NCBI RefSeq assembly: GCF_030143255.1
Contig: NZ_JARJNR010000004.1
Location: 1 to 64,000 of the forward strand
Length of the DNA stretch: 64,000 nucleotides
Source: Frigidibacter sp. SD6-1
GTDB taxonomy: Bacteria > Pseudomonadota > Alphaproteobacteria > Rhodobacterales > Rhodobacteraceae
Direction: 5' to 3'
The notes below the pieces were generated by a model that made no database searches, was not told the DNA's origin, and saw nothing but the letters and a program-made list of their open reading frames with translations. Shown here in pieces: positions 55,590 to 64,000 of this stretch (position 1 is the first letter of the stretch; each line of letters starts with the position of its first letter). The translations under genes and the position numbers were made by a program.

Positions 55590-56579
55590 TCAGGCGTAGA
55601 TATCGGTCCAGAGCTCGCTCAATTGCGGCTCGGGGCTTTCCTTGGCGAAATCGGCGCTGTCGTTGACGATCGCCTTGATTTCCTTGTCGATCGTCTTCAG
55701 ATCCTCTTCGGAGGCATGACCCGCGCCGACCAGAAGGTCGCGCACATGATCGATCGCGTCCTTCTCCTGCTTGATCTTCTCCACCTCCTCGCGGGTCCGG
55801 TATTTCGCCGGGTCCGACATGGAATGGCCACGGTAGCGGTAGGTCATCATCTCGAGGATATAGGGGCCCTTGCCCGCACGGCAGTGCGCCACCGCCTTCT
55901 CGCCCGCGGCCTTCACGGCGAGCACATCCATCCCGTCGACCTGCTCGCCCGGGATGCCATAAGCGGTGCCGCGCCCGAAAAGCGTCGTCGACTTCGTGGC
56001 GCGCTTCATCGAGGTGCCCATCGCATATTGGTTGTTCTCGATCACGAAGACCACCGGCAGGCCCCAGAGTTCCGCCATATTGTAGGTCTCGTAGACCTGG
56101 CCCTGGTTCGCCGCCCCGTCGCCGAAATAGACGAAGGTCACATTGTCATTGCCCTTGTACCAGTCCGACATGGCAAGGCCCGCACCCAGCGGCACCTGCG
56201 CGCCGACGATGCCGTGGCCGCCGTAGAAATGCTTCTCGCGGCTGAACATGTGCATCGAGCCGCCCTTGCCCTTGGAATAGCCGCCCACGCGCCCGGTCAG
56301 CTCCGCCATCACGCCGCGCGCTTCCATCCCGCAGGCCAGCATGTGGCCATGGTCGCGGTAGGAGGTCAGGCGCTTGTCGCCGTCCTTGGTGCAGGCCTCA
56401 AGCCCCACCACCACCGCTTCCTGCCCGATGTAGAGATGGCAGAAGCCGCCGATCAGACCCATGCCGTATAGCTGACCCGCCTTTTCCTCGAATCGCCGGA
56501 TCAGCAGCATCTCGCGGTAATATTTGAGCAACTCATCCTTGGAGACATTTGATTTTTCGGAACTTTTACGCGCTGCCAT
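55590..56579 (-). CDS. pdhA: Pyruvate dehydrogenase E1 alpha
   Basis: The 329-residue thiamine-diphosphate subunit has the motif 'GDGAANQGQVYETYNMAELWGLPVVFVIENNQYAMGTS' and the phosphorylation-loop-like 'YRYRGHSMSDPAKYRTREEV'. It pairs with PdhB. It is first in the operon; a near-palindromic operator lies 25-48 bases upstream. Confidence 0.96.
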   Translation of the reverse strand: MAARKSSEKSNVSKDELLKYYREMLLIRRFEEKAGQLYGMGLIGGFCHLYIGQEAVVVGLEACTKDGDKRLTSYRDHGHMLACGMEARGVMAELTGRVGGYSKGKGGSMHMFSREKHFYGGHGIVGAQVPLGAGLAMSDWYKGNDNVTFVYFGDGAANQGQVYETYNMAELWGLPVVFVIENNQYAMGTSMKRATKSTTLFGRGTAYGIPGEQVDGMDVLAVKAAGEKAVAHCRAGKGPYILEMMTYRYRGHSMSDPAKYRTREEVEKIKQEKDAIDHVRDLLVGAGHASEEDLKTIDKEIKAIVNDSADFAKESPEPQLSELWTDIYA

Positions 56580-56603
56580 CCTGGCGACCTCCCGCTGGCG
56601 GTA

Positions 56604-56627
56604 AGATAGTTCAACGTTAAACTATCT
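56604..56627. promoter_or_regulatory. Near-palindromic operator upstream of pdhA
   Basis: AGATAGTT (56604-56611) mirrors AACTATCT (56620-56627) around a central AACGTT, giving a 24-bp dyad with one mismatched pair. It is AT-rich in a GC-rich setting. On the pdhA strand a TATAGA -10-like box touches it, so a bound repressor would block the promoter. Confidence 0.65.
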
Positions 56628-56693
56628 ATAGCGCAATTACACCCGCAATGCGAGCGAAAACTTCCCCGACGGAAGGGCGGGTACCGGATTTCG

Positions 56694-56740
56694 ATGCGAA
56701 ATCCGGTCCGAAATCTTTGAAAGATTTCGGTTCGCCCAAA
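56694..56740. repeat. Tandem short-loop hairpins 3' of ftsB
   Basis: Two perfect 10-bp stems with 3-base loops lie one base apart: 56694-56703 with 56707-56716 (loop ATG), and 56718-56727 with 56731-56740 (loop TGA). The arms share the GATTTCG/CGAAATC core, so the left arms can pair with each other instead. It may end ftsB transcription or act as a REP-like element. Confidence 0.75.
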
Positions 56741-56755
56741 GGATGCGGCTGCCCT

Positions 56756-57055
56756 TTACTGGATGACCAGTTCGTCGGAGCGGACATAGCCCAGCACGTT
56801 GCGGGCCCGTTCGTCCAGAAGGTCGAGGTCGAGGTAATCGTCCGAGAGGCGCCGCGTCAGGTTTTCCATCCGTGCCGCCTCGGCCTTCAGCCGGTCGCGC
56901 TCGGCCATCAGTTCCTGCTTTTCGGCGCTGATCTCGACACGCTTCACCACGCCGTAATCGCCCTGTACGGCAGCGAAAGTGAAATAGGCCGCCGTCGCCA
57001 GGAATAGCCCGGCCATGGTGGCCATGCCCACCGCAGGTTTCAATGTCGCCAGCAT
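56756..57055 (-). CDS. ftsB: Septum formation initiator FtsB/DivIC family
   Basis: This small cell division protein has one membrane anchor (about 10-30, 'GMATMAGLFLATAAYFTFAAV') and a periplasmic coiled coil ('RVEISAEKQELMAERDRLKAEAARMENLTRRL'), ending 'LLDERARNVLGYVRSDELVIQ', all typical of FtsB. From ATG 57055 it has 99 residues; an in-frame ATG at 57094 would add 13. The former has GGAG 11 bases upstream. Confidence 0.85.
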   Translation of the reverse strand: MLATLKPAVGMATMAGLFLATAAYFTFAAVQGDYGVVKRVEISAEKQELMAERDRLKAEAARMENLTRRLSDDYLDLDLLDERARNVLGYVRSDELVIQ

Positions 57056-57126
57056 CTGCCCATGCACTCCATGCCGCCTCTCACGGGCGGTCATGGACGA
57101 ATCATGGCACATCCGATTCGCGAAGG

Positions 57127-57157
57127 GAATCCCCCATGGGGGATTCTCGCCGAGAAT
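57127..57157. repeat. Overlapping hairpins between fda and ftsB
   Basis: A perfect palindrome (57127-57146; arms GAATCCCCC and GGGGGATTC around a central AT) is followed by ATTCTC-GCC-GAGAAT (57143-57157). The second shares bases with the first, so they exclude each other. It lies just 3' of fda and resembles the layout of 56694-56740. Confidence 0.65.
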
Positions 57158-57169
57158 TCAGCCCTTTGC

Positions 57170-58060
57170 TCAGGTGATCGAGGCCTCGTAAATGCCCTGC
57201 ACCGCCGCATCCAGCGCCCGGTCGAAGGCTGCATCATCCTGCTGGGCGGACAGGCCTTCGGTCAGCGCCCGCGAGAAACTCGCGATCATGCCGGGGTTCC
57301 GGGCGAGAATGCGGTTGGCCTCGTCGCGGCTGTAGCCCCCCGAAAGCGCCACCACCCGCATCACCTTCGGATGGTCGATCAGCGCCCGATAGTGGCCCTC
57401 GACCGTGGGCAGCGTCAGCTTCAGCATCACTTCGCGGCCCGCAGGCAGCGCGTCGAGCTGGCGCAGGATCTCCGCCTTCAGCATCTCTTCCGCCTCGGCC
57501 TTGTCGGGGATCGAGATCGTGACTTCCGGCTCGATGATCGGCATCAGGCCCGCGTCAAGGATCTGCGCTGCCACCTCGAACTGCTGGGCGACGTTCGCCG
57601 CAATCCCCCTGGCGTTCGCCGCATCGATGACCGAGCGCATCTTGGTGCCGAAGATCCGCTTCTCGACCGCCCGCTTCAACAGCGCATCCAGCCCGCCGAT
57701 CGGCTTCATCAGCTTCACGCCGTCCGCCTCTTCCTCCAGCCCCTTGTCGACCTTCAGGAAGGGGACGACCTGCTTTTCGTCCCACAGATAATCGGCGGCG
57801 GGCTTGCCGCCGATCTCGCCATCCATGGTCCGCTCAAACAGGATCGCCCCGATCACGCGGCTGCCGTCGAAGGCCCGCGACTGGGCGATCCGTGCACGCA
57901 TCTGATGGATCAACGCGAACATCTCTGCGTCGCCCGCATAGGCGCTTTCCGGCACGCCATAAAGCTTCAGCGCCTTGGGTGTCGACCCGCCGCTCTGGTC
58001 GAGTGCGGCGATGAAGCCCTTGCCCTTGCGCATCTGTTCGGCCTGGCTCTGACGTGCCAT
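57170..58060 (-). CDS. fda: Fructose-bisphosphate aldolase, class I
   Basis: This Schiff-base aldolase splits fructose 1,6-bisphosphate in glycolysis or runs in reverse in gluconeogenesis. The 296-residue protein has '[17 protein letters not shown]', '[22 protein letters not shown]', 'EPEVTI' and '[14 protein letters not shown]', with the lysine in 'MLKLT' the likely Schiff base. ATG 58060 has GGAG upstream; a GTG five codons earlier is less likely. pgk is nearby but separated by an SDR gene. Confidence 0.92.
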   Translation of the reverse strand: MARQSQAEQMRKGKGFIAALDQSGGSTPKALKLYGVPESAYAGDAEMFALIHQMRARIAQSRAFDGSRVIGAILFERTMDGEIGGKPAADYLWDEKQVVPFLKVDKGLEEEADGVKLMKPIGGLDALLKRAVEKRIFGTKMRSVIDAANARGIAANVAQQFEVAAQILDAGLMPIIEPEVTISIPDKAEAEEMLKAEILRQLDALPAGREVMLKLTLPTVEGHYRALIDHPKVMRVVALSGGYSRDEANRILARNPGMIASFSRALTEGLSAQQDDAAFDRALDAAVQGIYEASIT

Positions 58061-58234
58061 CTGTCTCTCCGTCACTGCGGGCGGCAGGAAGCGCCACCCT
58101 TTCCACCGCTCTTAGGACAGGGCAGGCGGGCTTGCAAATCTGGTGGCGCTAACAGGCGCGACCCGGTTCCCGGGCGGCGCCAATTCGGCCGCATTCCGCC
58201 TGCACAGCTCGACCCGGAAACGCTTTCGCAGCCG

Positions 58235-59023
58235 CTATTTCAGGAATTTCGCGGCGATCCGCGTCGTCAGCCAGCGGGGCGCGAGGCGCGGCGCGAACGC
58301 GAAGACCTTGTTCGACAGTCCCGTCACCTTCACCCTCTTGCCGCGCTTCATCGCCCGCCAGCCCGCTTTCGCCACCGCTCGCGCCGACTGGACCGGCGCG
58401 CGCTTGAACAGCGTCACCTCCTCCATCTTCGCGTCCTTCTGGAAGTTGGTCGCCGTCGGCCCGGGGCAGAGGACGGAAATCTTCACCGTCCCGCCGCGCA
58501 ATTCCTCCGCCACTGCCTCGCTCAGCGACAGAAGATAGGCCTTGGTCGCATGATAGACCGCCATGTTCGGTCCCGGCATGAAGGCCGCCGTCGAGGCGAC
58601 ATTCAGGATCCGCCCGCCACCCGCTGCCTGCATGTGCGGGATCGCATGTTTCATCAGGATCGTGGGCGCTAGCGCATTGACGAGGATCGAGATTTCCTCG
58701 CGGATGAAATCCTCGCCGCCGAAGGGCCCGTTGTAGCCAAGCCCCGCATTGTTCACCAGAACGTCGATCCGCCGCCGCGACGAGGCCTTGCGCCACAGAA
58801 GCTCGACCGCGTCCGGGTCTGCCAGGTCGGTCGGGATGACCTCGATGGCGATCTTGTGCTTGGCGCGCAGCTCCTCGGCCAGGGCCTCCATCTTCGCTTC
58901 CTGCCGGGCGGCAAGGATCAGGTCGCGCCCCTCGGCGGCGGCGATGATCGCGAACTCGCGCCCCAGCCCCTCGGAGGCTCCGGTGATGAGCGTCCAGCCC
59001 TTCAGGCCACTGCCAGCCGCCAT
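58235..59023 (-). CDS. Short-chain dehydrogenase/reductase
   Basis: The 262-residue protein has the cofactor motif 'TGASEGLGREFA', 'VNNAGLGYNG', 'NVASTAAFMPGP' and the catalytic 'YHATKAYLLSL'. It ends with a basic tail 'RLAPRWLTTRIAAKFLK', which may associate with membranes. It is of the DltE/YqjQ-like kind; the substrate is unknown. GAGGAGG precedes ATG 59023. Confidence 0.88.
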   Translation of the reverse strand: MAAGSGLKGWTLITGASEGLGREFAIIAAAEGRDLILAARQEAKMEALAEELRAKHKIAIEVIPTDLADPDAVELLWRKASSRRRIDVLVNNAGLGYNGPFGGEDFIREEISILVNALAPTILMKHAIPHMQAAGGGRILNVASTAAFMPGPNMAVYHATKAYLLSLSEAVAEELRGGTVKISVLCPGPTATNFQKDAKMEEVTLFKRAPVQSARAVAKAGWRAMKRGKRVKVTGLSNKVFAFAPRLAPRWLTTRIAAKFLK

Positions 59024-59113
59024 CAAGACCTCCTCTGTCCGCGCGCCCCTCGAAGGTAGGACATTCGCGCAGTCTTGCAAGCTTTCCCTGCCGTCACGCC
59101 GCCCGCCCGGACC

Positions 59114-60304
59114 TCAGTCCATCAATGCGGCGACACCCGGCAGGTCCTTGCCCTCCATCCATTCGAGGAAGGCGCCGCCCGCCGTCGAGATGAAGGTGAA
59201 ATCATCGGCCGCGCCCGCCTTGTTCAGGGCCGCGACCGTATCGCCGCCACCCGCGACCGAGACAAGCTTGCCCGCCCGCGTCAGCTCCGCCACCTTCGCC
59301 GCCGCCGCATTGGTCGCCGCATCGAAGGGCTGCAGTTCGAACGCGCCCAAAGGTCCGTTCCAGATGAGCGTCCGGCAGGACTGGAAGACCGTGTCCAGGA
59401 CCGCGACCGTCGAGGGTCCGGCATCGAGGATCATCGCATCCGGCGGGCAGTGCGAGACCGGCACCACCTCATGCTCCGCGCCCGCCTTGAATTCGCGCGC
59501 CACCACGACATCGACCGGCAGGTGGATGGCACAGCCGGTTTCTTCCGCCTTGGCCAGGATCGCGCTCGCCGTCTCGGCCATCTCGCGCTCGGCCAGCGAG
59601 ATGCCGACCTCAACGCCCCTGGCGACGAGGAAGGTGTTTGCCATGCCGCCGCCGATCACCAGATGGTCGACCTTCTCGATCAGGTTGCCCAAGAGGTCGA
59701 GCTTGGTGGAGACCTTCGCGCCCCCCACCACCGCCGCCACCGGCCGCTGCGGTTCGCCAAGCGCCGCGTTCAGCGCCTTCAGCTCGGCCTCCATCAGCCG
59801 CCCCGCACAAGCGGGCAGCAGTTTCGCGATCCCTTCGGTCGAGGCATGGGCCCGGTGCGCGGCCGAAAAGGCATCGTTCACATAGACCTGGCCAAGGGCT
59901 GCCATCCCGGCGGCAAGCGCGGGGTCGTTCTTTTCCTCGCCCTCATGGAAACGGGTGTTTTCCAGAAGCAGCACGCCGTCCGGCGGCAGGGCCGCCACGG
60001 CCTTCTTCGCCGGTCCGCCGACGCAATCCTCGGCAAAGGCCACCGGCAGCCCTAGCGCCGTTTCAAGGGCTGGCAGCGTCACGCGCAGGCTCATCTCCGG
60101 CACGACCTTGCCCTTGGGGCGGCCGAAATGGGCAAGCAGCACCACGCTCGCGCCTTTCGCGATCAGGTCCTTCACCGTGGGCACGATCTTCTCGATCCGG
60201 GTCGCGTCCGTCACGACGCCCGCTTCCACCGGCACGTTGATATCGACCCGCACCAGCGCGACCTTGCCCGCGACATCCATGTCGTCGATCGTCTTGAACC
60301 CCAT
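59114..60304 (-). CDS. pgk: Phosphoglycerate kinase
   Basis: PGK makes ATP from 1,3-bisphosphoglycerate. The 396-residue protein has '[26 protein letters not shown]', '[10 protein letters not shown]', '[10 protein letters not shown]', '[14 protein letters not shown]', '[15 protein letters not shown]' and '[12 protein letters not shown]'. The ATG at 60304 is fixed by the family start; the frame runs on upstream. It is divergent from the cyclophilin gene across 159 bases. Confidence 0.97.
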   Translation of the reverse strand: MGFKTIDDMDVAGKVALVRVDINVPVEAGVVTDATRIEKIVPTVKDLIAKGASVVLLAHFGRPKGKVVPEMSLRVTLPALETALGLPVAFAEDCVGGPAKKAVAALPPDGVLLLENTRFHEGEEKNDPALAAGMAALGQVYVNDAFSAAHRAHASTEGIAKLLPACAGRLMEAELKALNAALGEPQRPVAAVVGGAKVSTKLDLLGNLIEKVDHLVIGGGMANTFLVARGVEVGISLAEREMAETASAILAKAEETGCAIHLPVDVVVAREFKAGAEHEVVPVSHCPPDAMILDAGPSTVAVLDTVFQSCRTLIWNGPLGAFELQPFDAATNAAAAKVAELTRAGKLVSVAGGGDTVAALNKAGAADDFTFISTAGGAFLEWMEGKDLPGVAALMD

Positions 60305-60463
60305 GATCCGTCCTTTCCCACCGCGCTCTCGCGGCCAGTCTCGCAGGCCGCGGCAGCCTCGATCAACCGATCTCTGCCCAACCATGCCTTTCTGGCCGCT
60401 TTTCGCTTTTCTTGCCCGCCGTCAAGCCCTAGGTTCCCGCGCGAACGAATTAAGGAGGCGATC

Positions 60464-60970
60464 ATGGCCGACATCAAGGATCCCGAGAACACGATCATCA
60501 TCACGCTGAAGGACGGCCCCGTCGTCATCGAGCTGCTGAAGGATGTGGCGCCGAAGCATGCCGAACGGATGAAAGACCTCGCCCGCGCGGGCAAGTATGA
60601 CAATGTGGCCTTCCACCGGGTGATCGACGGGTTCATGGCCCAGACCGGCGACGTGCAGCATGCCAATATGGAGGCGGGCTGGAACCCCGGCCGCGCCGGA
60701 ACCGGCGGCTCGGACCTGCCCGACCTTCCGGCGGAATTTTCCAAGCTTCCCCATGATCGCGGCACGCTCGGCGCCGCGCGCTCGATGAACCCCAACTCGG
60801 CCAACAGCCAGTTCTTCATCAACTTCAAGGACAATCACTTCTTGAATGGCCAGTATACTGTCTATGGCCGGGTGATCTCGGGCATGGAACATGTCGACAA
60901 GATCACGCGCGGCGAGCCGCCCGCGAACCCCGACCGCATGGTCTCGGTCAAGGTGGCGGCGGATGTCTGA
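60464..60970 (+). CDS. ppiB: Cytoplasmic cyclophilin-type peptidyl-prolyl isomerase
   Basis: The 168-residue cyclophilin catalyses proline cis-trans isomerisation. Motifs are 'NVAFHRVIDGFMAQTGD', 'PAEFSKLPHDRGTLGAARSMNPNSANSQFFINF' and 'YTVYGRVISGMEHVDKI'. It has no signal peptide. A full TAAGGAGG site precedes ATG 60464. Its end overlaps the next cyclophilin gene by 8 bases. Confidence 0.95.
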   Translation: MADIKDPENTIIITLKDGPVVIELLKDVAPKHAERMKDLARAGKYDNVAFHRVIDGFMAQTGDVQHANMEAGWNPGRAGTGGSDLPDLPAEFSKLPHDRGTLGAARSMNPNSANSQFFINFKDNHFLNGQYTVYGRVISGMEHVDKITRGEPPANPDRMVSVKVAADV

Positions 60971-61577
60971 CCGTATCTTCCTGACCGGCGGGGCGGCGGC
61001 GCTCGCCTCCATCGTCGCCGCCTGGTGGCTCTTCGGGCAACTCTCGCAAAGCTCGGTCAGCGATGTCGACGGACCAGGGCCGAACCTGGTGATCGAGGTG
61101 GCGGGGCAGGCGAACGGCACGGTCGTGATCGACCTCCAGCCCGAGCTTGCGCCCCGCAACGTCGCCCAGGTGGTCGAACTCGCGAAGGGCGGGTTTTACA
61201 ACGGCGTCGTCTTCCACCGGGTGATCGACGGCTTCATGGCCCAGACCGGCGATGTGCAATATGGCCGTTCCGGCGGCGACATTTCGCAGGCGGGCATGGG
61301 CAATTCCGAGTTGCCCGATCTGCCGGCGGAATTCTCGAAGGTGCCGTTCGAACGCGGCATCGTCGGCATGGCGCGGACGAATTCGCCCGACAGCGCCAAC
61401 TCCCAGTTCTTCATCATGTTCGGCCCGGCCCCGCATCTGAACGGCGACTATACCGTGATCGGCCATGTGATCTCGGGGATGGAGGTCGTCGACAAGATCA
61501 AGCGCGGCGAGGTCAACCTCGGCGGCGCGGTCACCGACGCGCCCGACGTGATGGCGCGGGTCTCGGTCACCGAGTAG
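60963..61577 (+). CDS. Exported/membrane-anchored cyclophilin
   Basis: The 204-residue cyclophilin has an N-terminal hydrophobic segment ('IFLTGGAAALASIVAAWWLFGQL') that anchors it or sends it to the periplasm, then the same core motifs as its neighbour ('GVVFHRVIDGFMAQTGD', 'NSPDSANSQFFIMFG'). The pair looks like a tandem duplication serving two compartments. It starts inside the ppiB stop region. Confidence 0.92.
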   Translation: MSDRIFLTGGAAALASIVAAWWLFGQLSQSSVSDVDGPGPNLVIEVAGQANGTVVIDLQPELAPRNVAQVVELAKGGFYNGVVFHRVIDGFMAQTGDVQYGRSGGDISQAGMGNSELPDLPAEFSKVPFERGIVGMARTNSPDSANSQFFIMFGPAPHLNGDYTVIGHVISGMEVVDKIKRGEVNLGGAVTDAPDVMARVSVTE

Positions 61578-61596
61578 GCCCGTTCATAATCCGGTG

Positions 61597-61666
61597 ATCG
61601 GCGGCCTTTTGGTTGGCCTCCGGGCACCTCTTCCGGCAGTCTGACTGACGGAGGAAGGCCGCCGAT
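61597..61666 (+). promoter_or_regulatory. Leader hairpin covering the DUF3179 start
   Basis: ATCGGCGGCCTT (61597-61608) and CCTCCG (61617-61622) are together complementary to the 18 bases at 61649-61666. That target holds the GGAGG ribosome site and the first two bases of the ATG. The left arm has an 8-base bulge and the loop is 26 bases. Confidence 0.6.
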
Positions 61667-62642
61667 GATCCGCTTCTCATTTGTCCTCTGTTTGGCGCTC
61701 GCGCCAATCCTGACGGCACCGCCCGCCGCAGGTGACGAAGCACGCTGGCGCGCGCTCTGGCCCGCGACCGATTTCAGCCGGACGACCATCGATCTTGACG
61801 AGGTCCTCTCCGGCGGTCCGCCCAAGGACGGCATTCCGGCGATCGACGCACCGCAGATGATCGCGGTTGCAGACGAGACGCGCCTGACCGAGGCGGAGCC
61901 GGTGATGACCCTCACGCATCCCGGCGATGCGCCGCGGGCCTGGCCCATCCGCTATCTGATCTGGCATGAAATCGTGAATGACCGGGTGGGCGATATGCCC
62001 GTCGCCGTCACCTTCTGTCCGCTCTGCAATACCGGCATGATCTTCGACCGCCGCCTTGGTGGGCGGACCTACAGTTTTGGCGTCTCGGGCCTTTTGCGGC
62101 ATTCCGACATGATCATGTACGACCGCGAGACCGAAAGCTGGTGGCAACAGGCGCTGGGCGAGGGGATCGCCGGGCAGATGGCGGGCAAGCGCCTCACGCA
62201 ACTGCCCGCCCGCATGGAAAGCTGGGGCGATTTTCGCCGCGCCCATCCCGACGGGCTGGTGATGGATGAACCCGACTGGCCGCGTGCCTATGGCAGCAAC
62301 CCTTACGTGGGCTATGACAGCGCAGCGCGGCCCTTCCTTTATACCGGCGACGACCCGCCGCACGGTATCGCGCCCCTTGCCCGCGTGGTGCGGGTGGGCA
62401 ATCGCGCCTGGCCGATGGAACGGGTGGTGGCCGCCGGGACCCTGACCGAGGCCGGCGTGACCTTGTCCTGGACCGGCGGCCAGGCCTCGGCGCTTGACGA
62501 GAAGGCAATCGGCAAGGGCCGCGACGTGGGCAGCGTGCGGGTCACCGATCCCGCGACCGGGCGCGACCTCGTCCACGACCTGCCCTTCGCCTTTGCCTTT
62601 CACGCCTTCCACCCGCAGGGGGAATGGATGCTCGGGCGGTGA
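61665..62642 (+). CDS. DUF3179 family secreted protein
   Basis: The 325-residue protein has a signal peptide (1-23, ending PPAAG) and the DUF3179 core: 'DGIPAIDAPQMIAVADE', 'WPIRYLIWHEIVNDRVGDMPVAVTFCPLCNTGMIFDRR' with a CxxC pair, and 'YDRETESWWQQALGEGIAG'. The family's function is not established; the CxxC suggests redox or metal binding. GGAGGAAGG precedes the ATG but is embedded in a strong leader helix. Confidence 0.88.
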   Translation: MIRFSFVLCLALAPILTAPPAAGDEARWRALWPATDFSRTTIDLDEVLSGGPPKDGIPAIDAPQMIAVADETRLTEAEPVMTLTHPGDAPRAWPIRYLIWHEIVNDRVGDMPVAVTFCPLCNTGMIFDRRLGGRTYSFGVSGLLRHSDMIMYDRETESWWQQALGEGIAGQMAGKRLTQLPARMESWGDFRRAHPDGLVMDEPDWPRAYGSNPYVGYDSAARPFLYTGDDPPHGIAPLARVVRVGNRAWPMERVVAAGTLTEAGVTLSWTGGQASALDEKAIGKGRDVGSVRVTDPATGRDLVHDLPFAFAFHAFHPQGEWMLGR

Positions 62643-62651
62643 CGTCGGCGA

Positions 62652-63011
62652 TCAGCCGCCGGGACGGCATTCCAGGACGAAAGCAAGCGATTTTGCGGGA
62701 ATGTAAGTGCTTTCCGCCAGCTTGCAGCCTGATCGCGCCTGAATGTTGCGAAGCGCAGCCTGCACCGCACTGTCGTCGCTCAGCGGGTTCCCTTCGGCAT
62801 CAAAGGCCATACCGTGCTTGTAGCGTACCTTGCCCTTGAACTTCACGTCCTCGTCGATGACGAAAATGAAACTCCCGCCCGTGTAGACTTCGTTCGAGTT
62901 GAAGGGCGCGCGGCTGATAGCAAGTTGCGTTTCCGGTGACAGCGGGAAATCCGCGAGACACGGGACAGGCACGGTCAGCGCAAGCAGAATCGCGAAAATC
63001 CGTCTCATCAT
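62652..63011 (-). CDS. Small secreted protein of unknown function
   Basis: The 119-residue protein has a signal peptide (1-20, 'IFAILLALTVPVPCLA') and a small domain 'PFNSNEVYTGGSFIFVIDEDVKFKGKVRYKHGMAFDAEG' with two C-terminal cysteines ('SGCKLAES', 'LECRPGG') that may pair. I do not recognise the family. It begins 1 base after the tyrS stop, so it may be co-transcribed; the start may be either of two adjacent ATGs. Confidence 0.75.
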   Translation of the reverse strand: MMRRIFAILLALTVPVPCLADFPLSPETQLAISRAPFNSNEVYTGGSFIFVIDEDVKFKGKVRYKHGMAFDAEGNPLSDDSAVQAALRNIQARSGCKLAESTYIPAKSLAFVLECRPGG

Positions 63012-63012
63012 C

Positions 63013-64000
63013 TCAGTCCATCACCACCAAAGCATGGCGTTTCTTGCCCGCCGTCAGCTTCAGGGGCCCGGCCAGATGGCTCGCGCCGAGCCTGAGCCCC
63101 GCATCCGTCACCGGCTCGTCGTTCAGCCGCGCGCCGCCTTCCTGGATCAGGCGTTTGGCATCCTTGCCCGAGGCGGCAAGGCCGGTCCGTACGAACAGCT
63201 GGACGATGCCCAGACCTTCCGCCGCCTCCTCGGCACTGACACGCAAGGTCGGCAGGTCATCGCCCACGCCGCCCTTCTCGAACACCTCGCGCGCGGTCGC
63301 TTCCGCCGCCGCCGCCGCTTCCGGCCCATGGGCAAGCGTCGTCACCTCATTGGCCAGCACGATCTTCGCCGCATTGATCTCCGACCCGCCAAGCGCTCCC
63401 AGCCGGTCGCACTCCTCGACGGGCAGCTCGGTGTACAGCTTCAGGAAACGGCCCACGTCCGCATCGGTCGTGTTCCGCCAGTACTGCCAGAACGCGTAGG
63501 GGCTGAACATGTCGGCGTTCAGCCAGACCGCGCCCGACTGTGACTTGCCCATCTTCTTGCCGTCCGAGGTGGTCAGAAGATGCGAGGTCAGGCCATAGAT
63601 TTCCCGGTCGAGCACCCGCCGCGTCAGGTCGATCCCGTTGACGATATTGCCCCACTGGTCGGACCCGCCCATCTGCAACAGGCAGCCATAGCGCCGGTTC
63701 AGCTCCAGAAAGTCATAGGCCTGCAGGATCATGTAGTTGAATTCGAGGAACGAGAGCGATTGTTCGCGATCCAGCCGCGATTTCACGCTTTCGAACGACA
63801 GCATCCGGTTGACCGAGAAATGCCGCCCGATATCGCGTAGGAAATCTAGGTAGTTCAGACTGTCCAGCCATTCGGCATTGTTCAGCATCAAGGCGTCGCC
63901 GGGCTTGTCGCCGAAGGTGACATAGGCCGAAAACACCCGCTTGATCCCGGCGATATTGTCGTCGATCTGCGCGGGCGTCAGCAGGGGCCGCTCCTCCGCA
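63013..64000 (-). CDS. tyrS: Tyrosyl-tRNA synthetase, 5' end outside window
   Basis: The gene charges tRNA-Tyr. About 329 residues of the C-terminal part are present and the frame runs open to the window edge ('[23 protein letters not shown]'). Motifs are '[18 protein letters not shown]', the KMSKS-type '[11 protein letters not shown]', and a C-terminal S4 RNA-binding domain ('[14 protein letters not shown]'). The HIGH motif lies beyond the right edge. Confidence 0.96.
   Translation of the reverse strand, partial: AEERPLLTPAQIDDNIAGIKRVFSAYVTFGDKPGDALMLNNAEWLDSLNYLDFLRDIGRHFSVNRMLSFESVKSRLDREQSLSFLEFNYMILQAYDFLELNRRYGCLLQMGGSDQWGNIVNGIDLTRRVLDREIYGLTSHLLTTSDGKKMGKSQSGAVWLNADMFSPYAFWQYWRNTTDADVGRFLKLYTELPVEECDRLGALGGSEINAAKIVLANEVTTLAHGPEAAAAAEATAREVFEKGGVGDDLPTLRVSAEEAAEGLGIVQLFVRTGLAASGKDAKRLIQEGGARLNDEPVTDAGLRLGASHLAGPLKLTAGKKRHALVVMD

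Overview
The window reads as a high-GC alphaproteobacterial chromosome, most likely order Rhodobacterales (Rhodobacter/Paracoccus/Rhodovulum-like). The signs are a Rhodobacter-type gene transfer agent (GTA) cluster in canonical order, a Paracoccus-type fused NarK with a NarR-like regulator, a pyruvate dehydrogenase E1-beta carrying a lipoyl domain, and the CCTCCCC / CCGGGATATTT intergenic element found around Rhodobacterales genes. No rRNA, tRNA, insertion sequence or CRISPR array was seen.

Layout. 1-2.6 kb: a secreted YceI protein, a GNAT acetyltransferase and a cytochrome b561-YceI fusion. 2.8-7.4 kb: fabD and fabG, then a 942-residue secreted protein with two lectin-like repeats, an HEFGH metallopeptidase domain and a rhodanese-like tail that lacks its cysteine. 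7.4-12.9 kb: a cyanophycin operon read leftwards (cyanophycinase, cyanophycin synthetase, and a second protein with a Mur-ligase domain but no ATP-grasp). 13.1-17.0 kb: a three-subunit molybdenum hydroxylase (FAD, 2Fe-2S, Mo) ending in a MoaD/ThiS-like protein, divergent from a PuuD-like amidotransferase. 18.0-29.7 kb: a respiratory nitrate reductase operon narK-G-H-J-I-ppiC-DUF2478, transcribed leftwards from a perfect FNR-type box, with narR divergent behind a second, imperfect box.

29.8-36.1 kb: an iron-type ABC permease, acpP, a GNAT, a divergent HisA paralogue, fabF and mltG. 36.2-51.4 kb: the GTA cluster, from small terminase to the hub/TIM-barrel protein, followed by a DUF2793 fibre-like gene and a small unknown. 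It has no integrase or replication genes. Its promoter is followed by an intrinsic-terminator-like hairpin before the first gene. 51.4-52.2 kb: cysE.

52.3-57.1 kb: a leftward pyruvate dehydrogenase operon (E1-alpha, a four-helix membrane protein, lipoyl-E1-beta, E2) with a near-palindromic operator upstream, then ftsB flanked by paired short-loop hairpins. 57.2-64 kb: class I aldolase, an SDR, pgk, two tandem cyclophilins, a DUF3179 protein whose start region is complementary to its own leader, a small secreted protein, and the 3' part of tyrS running off the right edge.

The most interesting signals are the GTA leader terminator, the DUF3179 start-occluding leader, the metallopeptidase-pseudo-rhodanese architecture, the Mur-ligase partner in the cyanophycin operon, and the paired hairpins around ftsB.
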